DNA of 64,000 bases from Tricholomella constricta (Eukaryota; Basidiomycota; Agaricomycetes; Agaricales; Lyophyllaceae): NCBI GenBank assembly GCA_013368375.1, contig JAACJP010000002.1:1426001-1490000 (forward strand). Reading direction: 5' to 3'. Shown one piece after another: positions 40,840 to 51,673 of the stretch. The notes under the pieces were generated by a model. That model had not been told where the DNA came from. It ran no database searches and saw only the letters and a program-made list of their open reading frames with translations. The translations under genes were made by a program, and so were the position numbers. Numbering within the stretch: position 1 is the first letter of the stretch; the number at the start of each line of letters is the position of its first letter.

Positions 40840-43550
40840 CTAAACCGCGGTGGCTGGACCTGCAAGGAAGGCCTCCGTGATCTGTTGTGATAATATATCT
40901 AAGTGTCCACCAGTATTGTTATTTAGCTGTTGATCGGTGGATGGCCCTGCAAGGAAGGCCTCCGCCATCTGTTGTGATACCATATTCAAGTGTCCACCAC
41001 CAGTATTGTTATGTAGCCGTCGATAGATAGCGAATACCTTTCGGAAGCTGTGCGCAGGGTTTCGCATATTGACTCTAATCGGCCGAAAATGTGGAGTCTG
41101 CAAAGCATCCAAATGAAGTGTGAAATGCCGGTCGAAGTGGTGTGCGTGTTCGCCTTCACTGTAACCTTCAGGTATAGCTTCAGGGTGTCTAAATTCAAAC
41201 GGTTAACTCGAAAATGCTAATGAGTGACAAACATCACTCACAGTTCCTTTAAATGGTCCAAGGAATCTCGCCAAGGTACCTGCCTTTTGCATTCGATGCA
41301 AATCCAACAACTGCTGTGGGCCCAGTGACCAGAGACTGGGCTCATTTGGGCATATTCCAACAATTCAGCGAGCAAACCCTCGTGTTCTCCGAACGTTGGC
41401 ACCTGCACTACATTAGCTACCTCGGAGTCATAATGGCCCATCGTGTGCTTGACCTTGGTAATATTATTACTAATTCCGTAAATAATTGGCAACGGAAACA
41501 AACGTACCACTGCAGGCCATCTCATCAGTAACCGGCCTTCCTGAGGGTTCACACATTTGCGACATTCGAAACGAGGATCCAGAGAGTTCAAAGAGGCGCT
41601 TGTTAAGGAATCTGGATCGAATCCGCAATCACGCAATACGAGCCTAGCTCTGCGATATGCGCTGTCGTCGAACTGGATGTTATCTCCCATGTTCCAAGGC
41701 GAACAGAATAAATCGCGAAAGTAAGGGTCGGCATCCCGGTGAAGAAAGTCAATGTAGGTGGTGCAACTATGGACCAGAATTCGGGGATACGATATTTCCT
41801 TTGCGCAGCACATGCAGCGAAAGAAGATCGTGGCCAGCCGTAATGTAGATTCCGTGGCCTCAGCGCCTATTTCGGGATGAGCCTTCATCATCTCGATTAG
41901 CTCTGCGTCTTTAGAATTGCGCCATGTCTCGACAACCTGGGGGAAGTCCACCATTGCTTCTTTAAAATGAGTCTCGAGGACCTCCTCTTCAATCGGCGTG
42001 TCCTCGATAACAGCCCTGAAAGAAGTCAAGATAGCGACGTCGGCAACAGGGGGAAGTATTGCATGTAATTGCTGCGTCGATGCGTAATTCTTCAAAACTT
42101 CCGACAGGACTCGGCCACGCTTATGTATCATGGCTCTGCGTTCCATATCTATGCGATACGCTTTTCTTTTCTGCATAAAATCGATCAAGGTCGTTTTGAT
42201 GTTGCCCCAAACTGGTTTCGTCAACGTTGATTCGACATGACCCAAGAGGAGACCCTTACTTCGTTCGGTGAGGTCCCTGGGTTGCCTGACAAGTTTTTGT
42301 TCAGATAGCTGTTCACAGTGATCCTCGCTTTCAAGTTTTGCGATTTCCGTCCCCCAACCTAGAGCGCCAGGGTTAAAAGCGAGTTCAAATTTCATGGTAA
42401 AATTCGTACCGAGGTCTGATAATCTCTCCTTTATCCTACATGTCATCTGTTCATCAGTATATTCATATTGCGAAGGAAGAAGCTCATTCGACTAACGCTT
42501 CATATCGCCTTTGTCGAATACTTTCGAGTTCGTTTGACCGTTCTTCAGTTCTGTTCTGATTCCACACGCTGCATCGTTCTGCATGCTAGCGAAGATTGTA
42601 AGAATCAAACTTCTTTACTCCAAATCTATACACACCTCCATTTGCGCCTTGTATTCTGTATGTTTGGAATGGAACCATTCTTTCAAGGCGGGACTTTTAA
42701 GAGCATTCATTTCAGCTTGATACCGAGAAAGTGTGCGCCGACAATAGGCTTTCTTGTAGCAGGCTAATAACACTATTCAGTCAAAGTACGAGTCGCACTC
42801 AATGGTCAAGCTTACTCCCCGTAAGTTCGATGAATGGAACGATGCTGAGAGGAACTCCGAAGGCGTGCGGATCTGAAACAAAGCTTAAAAATATATTTCA
42901 GATGTTATATATCATGAAGGACAACATTTTGAAATCATACTTCTCCAGTGCGCATGCTTTACAACTCCTTGTCCGAGTAGTCCACATAATCGCTTGAGAG
43001 GGAACGTGCGTTTTCAAGCAGAACTAAATCACTCGTGAGGAAACCTGGAAGATCGAAGTCGGGAAAAGACGAACATGACAATATGGAAAGAAAATTAGGT
43101 TTGCGTATTGGGGTTCGCTCAAGTCATTAGGACAGTCCGGTAGGCCGACTATCTGTGAACGAGCATTCTTCCAGACATACTTTGCTGAGCGATGCATAAG
43201 TATATTTCTCAAAGCCTTGGATGTTCGCGAAAGATGAAGAAGACCAGCAGGGGAAAGGTGCGCGAAAATCTATTGATGAGATTATTATACATTCCGTTGA
43301 GAGGCCCCAGCAGCTTTGGTGACTTTACCTCGAACAGAATGTCAAGAGGCATTTCATTTATGGTTTCCAGCTTCCCTCGCTTTCCTCGCGTCGTCCTGGG
43401 CTTCGAGCCACCAGTTTTCGTCTTGGTACTCGTCCTCTGAACTTTCTTTGGCGGTGGAACATCTGTGTCGTCCTCGTCGCTGTCAGGGTCTATCGTATAT
43501 ACAGGCTGTTCAGCTGTTGGCTTGCGGAGGCGTTCTGAACGCCGTTGCAT
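40840..43550 (-). CDS. F-box protein 1 with CxxC zinc motif and duplicated C-terminal segment
   Basis: Multi-exon. Firm exons: 43550-43329 (222 nt), 43269-43075 (195 nt), 43023-42941 (83 nt), then at least one exon near 42850, a long exon starting near 42446 that contains one 54-nt intron and ends at 41242, and the last exon 41188-40840. After a basic/acidic N-terminus (IDPDSDEDDTDVPPPKK) comes the F-box (INEMPLDILFE-IFAHLSPAGLLHLSRTSK), which would bind Skp1 in an SCF ubiquitin ligase. The motif CHFC...RSCKAC resembles a zinc site and is followed by a helical region. Near the C-terminus are CRKC and CWICIEC. The last exon has two copies of a 28-residue unit (NNTGGGHLNMVSQQMAEAFLAG and NNTGGHLDILSQQITEAFLAG). 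It is paralogous to the gene at 51674-53997, with identical exon-2 length and matching phases. Targets unknown. Confidence 0.8.
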
Positions 43551-43779
43551 CGAAGGTACTTAAGGGATATGGTTGGCAACAAAGACCAGCAAAGACCCCA
43601 TTTATGTAAATTGAAATTTCCAGAAACGTAACATCACCTGACTACGTGCGGCGCGTATTCTAAATTTAGACGCGACGCGTCGAGGAAGTGTCATGCCCTT
43701 CTGTTTTATACCTACGGTTGCAAACGTATACAAGTAAAATAGAGTTAAAATATATAATCCAATCGAAACAAAGGCAGTT
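43551..43779. other. Short interval between F-box protein 1 and the amidohydrolase gene
   Basis: This 229-bp tandem spacing is the 3' flank of the amidohydrolase and the 5' flank of F-box protein 1. No further feature seen. Confidence 0.4.
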
Positions 43780-46700
43780 TAATCTGCGTTGAACTGTGGA
43801 AGCACCTGTTTCTTCCCTTTCAACGGCCACACCTCCTCCATCGTTGCTGCATCCCAAATACGTCCACCTCGGGCCACAAAGCGAATATCACGCGTATTGG
43901 AGAGGTCGCCGTTTAAAATGTCGACGCCAGGAGGATAGATCAGGAAGTCCGCCAACTTCTTCCCAGAAAGTGAGCCGATGGAAGAGGACAGTCCAAGCGT
44001 CTTGGCCGCAGATGAAGTGGCAGCGCGTAAGACCTGAAGAACAAGGATAAGTCAACAAGGTTCGAAATAAATTTAACAAAATGCGGAAAGAGTGACAACG
44101 ATCTGACCTCGTAGTTACTTAACCCGCCCTGCTTGGTAAAGAACATCTCCGCGTGATAGTTCAAACCCAATGGCGGCTCTCCATGAGCACCAATATGGGT
44201 CAAGAGTCCCTTGTCAACCATTTTGGCAATAGATGCAGAGGTATTGAAGAATTGATAAGCTGTGGAATATCAAACACCATTGAGTGGCTTGCAGGAAACA
44301 ATTACAAATGAGTTACAATTCGCAGGACGTGATGTGGACTCGGTCAGAAGCTGTAGCTGATCGTGCCTTGTGAAACGCCTTAACCTGGAACGACAGCAGT
44401 GAGACTCTGAGAATATACCGAATCAAATTTAAGACGTACTTGGGATCGTTGGGAATATCATGTGTCGCCCATACATATTGTTCGCCCCAGGCGCCACCGT
44501 AGCTGACGATGTGGGTAGGGGTGGCTCCCGTCCCACTCACGGCGTAGAGTGTGAGAACGTCATCATAGAGAGTTGGTACGGGCAACGCATGTTCAATAGT
44601 CGTCATACCTACGTGTGCGAGATCAAGCAGGACTGATATGAAGGCACAAGATACTTACCATCGATGATATAGGTCAGATCCCAGTCATAGTTCATACCTC
44701 CTTCAGGCACACACAGCATGCTCAGGTTTTTGGCAGCCAGCAAAAGCCTCTGTCGTGAAGCGCTGTTGGATGTTCAATCAAAGGCGGATACGAAAATCCA
44801 GGAACGTAGACATACCGCGAAGGTAAGTTATAGTTCTTGTAGGAGATACTAGCAGGACCACCCTCAGCCTTGATCCTCACGAGCGCAGAATGCGCTTCTG
44901 CTTGATCAACAATATCCTGATGAATACCCGCCTCGCCAGCACCATAGATGATATCTCCGACAGTGAAGATGCGAGGTCCAATGAGCTGTCCACTCTCGAC
45001 ACGGCTCCGCTCGACGAAACCGGTCACCGTATCTGCGCTGGGACTTAAGGGCGAAATTAAAAGACGCGACAGGAGAGGCAATCCCAGCTGCCTACTTGTG
45101 CAAGGTCGTGACACCATAGGCCAGGAATGTCTCCATTTCCCAAGACTTAGCGGGGTAGCGGCCATTGAATCCATCCCAATGGGCGTGTACGTCAATGAAG
45201 CCAGGAAGAACAAACCCTGCAACAGGATGAACATTAAAACGACACAAATTGAAATGACATTCACCTCCTTCGGCGTTAATGGCCGTGGCGGGTCCGCCAG
45301 GAATCAAGCTCTCAGCCTGGGCGAGGGTACCTACAGAGCTAATTACACCCCCACGAGCGACAACAATACCACCAGTGATAAGGTCCCATCGTACATCGCC
45401 GGTAGCCATCGTCAGAAGGGTTGCGTTGTAAATGACGACGACGTCGTGTCCGTCAGCGTCGTTTTTCAGACGTGCAATGTCGGTCGAGTGCTCGATGATG
45501 ACCTCTTGGTATTCAAGGAGGTTCTTGACGCACGAAATGCCGAAGTTGATCTGGTCTTCGTTGATAGCGGTAGAGCACTTCTCCAGCCTGGAAATTTCCA
45601 ACGAATGAAGGAAGGGGCCTACAAGCACAATGAGTCACTTATGTACCAGGAATTGCGTGAAATCATACCAAGGAACCAGAAGATCCTTTTGCCATCCCTG
45701 GTAAATGTCACGTCGTGTCCTCCATCCAAGCTCACCCTCGCCAAACCTTTCGTAGCATTACCAGGCTTGGACCACACTTCCTCTCCTTGCTCAACCTTAT
45801 CTTCAGGCGCAAAATACACATGGAAGAAGTCCACAAACGCGACATTCCCTGCAACATACCCCGTGTTTGATTTTCGAGGCGCAACGACGAGCTCGGTGGA
45901 AGTTTTTCCAGAGACAACGGTAGCATGTGGATACCGCCCAAATTTGTTCGCACCAGCCGCGAGGTCAATCACAAAAGCGCGATCAGACTGTTGCACGAGC
46001 AGCTTCCTGTTATTCTCCAAGAAGCGCAAGTTGGCACGGTCGTCCACGTCGATCTCCGACTTCACGAAGCGCAGGTTCCTTATTTCAATTGATTGCGACT
46101 TGGAGTGCTCGGCTGGAAGCGTAATGTCGCCGATGTAGAGTCCAGTGCCGGCAGTGGCAAGGATGTCGCCCGTCAGTAAATCACCTCCGCTCTTCAGAAA
46201 GGCGATCTGTCGGCTGGCGCCATCGCATTCGCAGAGGACAGGTGAGAAGTACCGCCCGAGAGGCAGCCCAGCGAGTTCATGTGCGGCTCCCGAGCGGAGA
46301 TTGGCGAGCTCGAAGGTGCTGAAGTGCGTGTCTGACCAGCGCGCGTGCAGGACGAGATTGTCGGCACCATGCACGAAGGAGGGAGAGTAATAGGGCGATG
46401 ATTTGTGCAGGACTGGGACCTGTGTGGGGGATTTCTGGCCGACTTTCTGCACATATGTTACCCCAGCAGCTTGGAAGACAACCTGGTCGCCATGGTCATC
46501 CACGCGCAATTCTTTGAAAGCGTGGACTCGCTGCGTCGCCTGTGTCTCCGACTTCAGGAGGTCAAGCTCGCTGTGCCGAGTCTCAGCGAGGCGTTTTTCG
46601 ACGTGCGCGACGAAGGGAATGGGGGAAGGAGCGGTAGAAGAGGCGATCTTCTCGCCACGCTCGTTGTTGGTGAGAGAGACTGTGTAGATTTGCCCTGCAG

Positions 46701-48255
46701 CCCAGATAATGACAGCGTCGTCTGATGGAGTAAATGCGAACGATGGATAGGTGCCCATGGGTGCAGAAACACTGCTGAGATCGTACGTAAGCCCGTACCA
46801 GACGTGGTGGATGGTACCTGTTTGGAGATCCCTGGAAGAGCATTTCGTTAAGCCTAGAGATTATTCTGAAGGTATAGCTATCACCTACTTCAGAACGAGA
46901 GCTTCTTTGTCACGGACACGACGCACAAATGCGAGCGTCCGACCATCGCGGGACAGCTCGGGGCGACTGGCGCCGCCAGGGGAGACTTGAGCCAGAGTTT
47001 CCGTGTCATTAGTAGTTAGATTCTTCTGAAAGATGGCGTATATTCCTTTGTGAACGTCTATGAAAAAGGTCATAATCTGGGATGCAAACGAAAAGGATGC
47101 ATCGTGTACCTTTGCTGTAAGTAAACGCCGCCTGGTCGCGAACGTTCTTGGAATATATAACACTGTCGCCGTTATGATTCCAGATTAGCTGCTCGGGACC
47201 AATCTGTTGGTCGCCGTATTGCTCCGCCGACCACCCAGCGGGAAGGGTTCGGCTCACGACGCGTTTACCATCACCAGCAACAATGGCGCGCTTATTGCCA
47301 GATTCCAGATCTTCCACGGACGGCACAGGATATTCCCAGCCTTCACCTGCCCCGAGACTACGACCGGAGGTATACCACTTGGTGGCGATGACTTTGGAGC
47401 CTGAAGGGTGGAAGCGCGCGTCGGATACCCATCGGTAGGTTTCGTTCGTGACGCGTTGAGCTGCATGTGGAGGTTGAGCGAATAACGGACTGAAAAGAGG
47501 CTGCAGGGACTCTCACCGCCGATCCGACCTTCCCTCACGAGCCGGTTATACTTCCTCTGGGGAGTTTCCTTCAGTCCATCGGCCAGCAAACAATCCTCAT
47601 CTGCTTTGACTTCTAAAGCCGCCCGCAGGTCATCGTTCTCCGGTTGAACAGACCTCAAGTCCATCATCTCGCATCCTCTCCAGCTCGTTACCCAGATGTT
47701 CTCTACGCCCAGCTCTGCATCACTCCGGAACACGAGTCGATCACCCTGAGGAGAGAAGCGTGGGTCGGAATCGTGCGGGACACCAAGCATAATGGGACGA
47801 GCCCTCGTTAGGCCTTTCGCCGCTACCTCCGCCGCGGGAAGACAGTACAAGTCCCCGATCATGTCGAACACGATGTCCCCCGACTTGGGATGGACATCGA
47901 GGCGCAGCCAGGTACCCTCTTGGACATCATATTCTAGCTCGCGAGGGAAAGGGAAGTCAGTAGAGATGTCCCAGTGCGTTTGCTCGCGGAGTGGCCAGAT
48001 GTTATCTTTCCATTCGGATGCGGGGTCGGCGGAGGTCGCTTTCAACGGCACCTTGATCAGAGAAGTTTGGAATTGGAGAAAGGACCATGGCGTTGGTAGG
48101 ACGCTGGATAGAGTGACGGCTGCGGAACATAGTGCGAGGAATTTGAAGACGCGTAGGAAGGCGTTGGACTTCTTGGGTTGTTGTCGTCGAGTTGTTATGG
48201 TGTATGGAAGCTCGTTATCAACGCCCACACTGTCGTAGACAGCCTTGGACGCCAT
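43780..48255 (-). CDS. Membrane-anchored beta-propeller/amidohydrolase fusion protein
   Basis: A gene of at least ten exons from ATG 48255 to TAA 43780-43782. Near the N-terminus one membrane segment (about residues 33-55, FLRVFKFLALCSAAVTLSSV) suggests a signal anchor with the rest outside the cytosol. TolB/PD40-type propeller repeats follow (DVHPKSGDIVFDMIGDLYCL, SDPRFSPQGDRLVFRS, RPELSRDGRTLAFVRRV, SLDGGHDVTFTRDGKRIFW). The C-terminal third is a metal-dependent amidohydrolase: entry strand YNATLLTMATG, the metal motif GFVLPGFIDVHAHWDG, the helix FLAYGVTTLHK, a late IGAHGEPPLGLNYHAEM, and the closing segment KLADFLIYPPGVDIL...VARGGRIWDAATMEEVWP. This combination occurs in bacteria and fungi as a large secreted or periplasmic hydrolase of unknown substrate. 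Not every exon border was resolved; the product should be about 1,200-1,300 residues. Confidence 0.82.
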
Positions 48256-48741
48256 GTAACGATTTGGAAGTTGAACAAGAGCCGCAGTTTTCTTACGTAG
48301 AATCTGTGAATGGGCCGGGGTATATATATAGGGTCAGTCCGAGCGAACACCTATGCGACGACTCGCTGATCAAGCCCAATGATATGCATCAATTCAACAT
48401 GAACTTCCCGCAGCACATGCCTCCGCCGACAACTCTCCCACTTCTTCAGCTCTCGCAGATGACATTGACAGATGGAGACCTCCGTTTCTCAGACCACTGC
48501 CTCAGTCGGAAATGGTAGCGCCCCTACACTCGGACTTGTCCCATAGAAATCTCTCACTGGCCACCATCACCGTGGAGAAACAGAACGTTGCGAGGGTAGA
48601 AGAAAGGACTGAATGAGAGTTTCTAGGCGATAAACAGTTGCAGGCGTATGCAGTAGGTTGACAGTCATAGATCATAAGATATCGTGAAATGTCGTTAATG
48701 TCGTGCGTCGTGCTCTTTAAAAACCAATTGCTTCAGATACG
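48256..48741. other. Interval between the amidohydrolase and the acidic-tailed protein
   Basis: The 5' flank of the amidohydrolase has TATATATATA near 48321-48330, about 70 bp before its ATG on the minus strand. Nothing else is recognised. Confidence 0.5.
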
Positions 48742-49422
48742 TTACGCATCGTCAGCAGCTGCCTCCTCCTCTTCTTCCTTGTCTGCCTCATCGTCCCTTG
48801 GTTCATCCTCATCTCTCTCTTCGCCAGATTTAGCCTGCTTGCTGCCAAGTACAGTGGCATTGATCCTGATGATTATCTTGTCAGCTGCGTGGAGTTATGA
48901 AGGCGACGCAGCACGTACGTCAACATGACCTGGACCTTTTCCTTTGTGTCGGATTCCGAATTCAGAAGTTCGACAGTGATGCGTTTGCTGCCCTTCCAGC
49001 CATAGCTGCCTGTCGAGAACGAACTTGGGAGAAGAGTGAGGTTCCCAATAAATCCTGGGTCAGCTGTCACGGCTGAGACGGCCTCAGTTTTCGGGTCGGC
49101 AATGGTAGGAGGGGTGTGTGTCAGGTTCACATGGACTGGTAGAGCAGTAGCTTTGAATGTCGCAGCGGGAATCGCGGGCTGTGGGGCGGCAAGGTTTCGC
49201 AGAGCAGTGAGTACAATTAATGACAAAAAAAGGCGGCGTACTTTGACTCCTCTCTTGGGGCCCTTCTTGGCTTTCGGTGGAGTCTGTGAATTATCAGTCT
49301 TTGCGATTTTTGACGCGCGTGTGCTTGCGCCAGAATCCGGAGAGGCGCGCTTGGTTCCTTGATGGGATGAGTGTTTAGTTGACTGAACAGTATAATGGGC
49401 CTTTAGGATACTCACCAGCCAT
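48742..49422 (-). CDS. Small basic-to-acidic protein with a 7-nt first exon
   Basis: Four exons: 49422-49416, 49357-49242, 49178-48919, 48865-48742; predicted 168 residues. The first exon is only ATGGCTG and joins to give MAGTKRASPDSGAS. A Lys/Arg-rich N-terminus (TKRASPDSGASTRASKIAKT, PPKAKKGPKRGVK) looks like a nuclear signal. The middle is a beta-rich domain (PAIPAATFKATALPVHVNLT, GFIGNLTLLPSSFSTGSYGW, KRITVELLNSE, KVQVMLTINATVLG). The tail is strongly acidic (SGEERDEDEPRDDEADKEEE). A basic start, small beta domain and acidic tail recall histone chaperones such as nucleoplasmin-like proteins, but I see no diagnostic motif, so this is only a suggestion. Confidence 0.75.
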
Positions 49423-51673
49423 TGTAAATAAAATAAGTAGTGGGATGGGAAGATGGTGGGAGAAGATGAAGAGCAGATATACCCTGGTTGCGGGTTGAGA
49501 AGCGCTATATAACCAGAAATTAGGTGGCCCATGGCGACCGATGACGTCACGCGACTCGCGACATTGTGTCCGTCACGAGGGAGTCAAGCAGCCATTGTCT
49601 CTGGCGGCGGCCATTTCTGCTGAATGCGACGAAGGCGAGGCACGCGCTCAAACCGCATGCAACACAAAGCAAAGAGCCACTCCACTGAGCAGACTGGTGG
49701 CCCAGGGTCGCATCTGCAAAAAGACAATACTTCAACACTCGAGCTTGAGGCCGGCGGTCGTATGCGAGAAGGACGCCAGAGAATCGCGACAGGCGATGGC
49801 GTTGGATCCAAACCTTGGATAAGGGAAGCTGTGTTTGTTGCTGATTGCCCCTTGGCCATCTTTTCGAAGTGAGTGACGACAATAGGTGGTTCGAGGACCA
49901 CACAGCTCACAAAACGCGACGGTATCCCCAGATTTCTGGACTACTGCAACTTCTGGATATGTTGCGCATCGCTCGGAGCAGGACCAACCTAGCGCAGCGT
50001 TCTGCTTTGACAGTATCGTTCGAAGCAAGAGCAAATTGCGAGAACCTTCCGCCATGCCCTCCAGCTTGATCAAGCGAACCCGCATATACTAGCGTTCAAC
50101 AACCATTTTCACGTATCTTCCTCGCTCATTTACTCGGATCTCGCCAGGATGACCCTAGTGTTGTTATGCCGCGAAATGCGATAAAATTTCGTAGGACGCG
50201 TCCGTTCGGTGCCGCAAGAACTGCATGCAAAAAACGGTATGCCTCGTTCAATCCATGCTACATACGAAATCTAGAGATTAACAGTTTGCGGTCAATAGGT
50301 TCCTCAATGCGAGATCTATTCAAGCGCGATCTGTCCGCCTCCCCTCGAACTATATTTTCTCCGCCCCTTCCAGAACACGATTGATCATGAGTCGATTGAT
50401 CTGAGTATCCTCCTTTTGACGCGAAATCACGCGTCAGGGCCCGCAAATTCTGACAACGTCAAAAGTTCCGCTGGAATCTGTCGGTGACTAGCAAGAGTGG
50501 AAATTATTCCTCGTGCGCTAATACCGACGTATACAAGGACGATGTCTCGCTCGTTACGACACACTCTGTGGATGCGACCTCAGCCCAATTGCGTCTCTCC
50601 GCTTCTTGATGTTCGACCATGCGCCGACTGAGCGTGAAATCAGGAATTGACGAGCTCTCCAACAGTATTGAGGGATGGATCTTTCAGAAGCCATTTCTGT
50701 AGCGCGCAACATCCTGGCGCTGTATGGTCTTACCTCGGATACGGCTGACCACATTAAACGTTGATAAATTCAATGACATTAGAAGTTGCGCATCCTGTCG
50801 GCATCGGGATCATAGTCATGACATGGAGGCAGGCCAGTATCCCGTGATGTTCTCCCTCTACGGAGCACTCATAGGGAATAGCTAGGACAAATATGTCTTC
50901 GTCAATGCTCATCGTCGTTTCGACAGTGTTTTTCCTGTGTGGGCAATGTTAACGCCTATCTGCAAGGACAAGGCGTGGGGACTTTATCATGAGTGGAGGA
51001 AAAAGGAAGGCCGCAATGGCTTCAAGTATGTGAGCTCTTACCATCAATATCTACCGGAAAGCGAATCTCTAAAGGACAACGTCAGAATCGCGAAAGGTCG
51101 ATTATCATACCTCGAATGAGCTTTTCCTACTTCCTAGGCATGGGAAGGACCCAGCGAGGATAGACTACGCACCGAATCTCTCACTTCATCGGTGGCCTGA
51201 CCTTCCAGTGTTATTTCCAGGCCTGTAATCAAGGCAGAGCCAAATTCATAGACGCTGCCAGACTGGCAATCTTTGCCGACGGGAAGGACATTAATTTTGA
51301 CTTCCCTGAAAAAGACGACTTTCCATATGGCGCAAATTGTTGACAGCTTCCCGATCTAGGTCACCGATCATACTACCAATCACGCCACCACTGTGCAGAA
51401 CTAGATGGCGATGGGCGTGGCCACAAGCCACCGACGTGACCATCCCCACTTGCCACCATCCACCCGGCGCGTTGTTACCCCTGCATCACGTCCCTGAAAA
51501 CGAGATAAAAAACTGCTACTTACCTCCGGACCCCCGCAGAATTCAGCATCACGTGGAAACCTTGCTTCGTCTTTCATAAACCCCTTGTGTCAATGCGCAT
51601 ATGGCATACACCCTGTTTGCACTCTTCTAGCTTCTCAAAGAGAGGTTTTCTTCTTTCTTGACCCTAAGCTCCG
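49423..51673. other. Unassigned interval upstream of F-box protein 2
   Basis: 2.25 kb with several open stretches on both strands (for example 49732-50085 minus, 50937-51119 plus) but no recognised domain. The stretch at 50937-51340 has a coding-like look (WAMLTPICKDKAWGLYHEW) and could be part of a decayed or unresolved gene. Confidence 0.4.
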
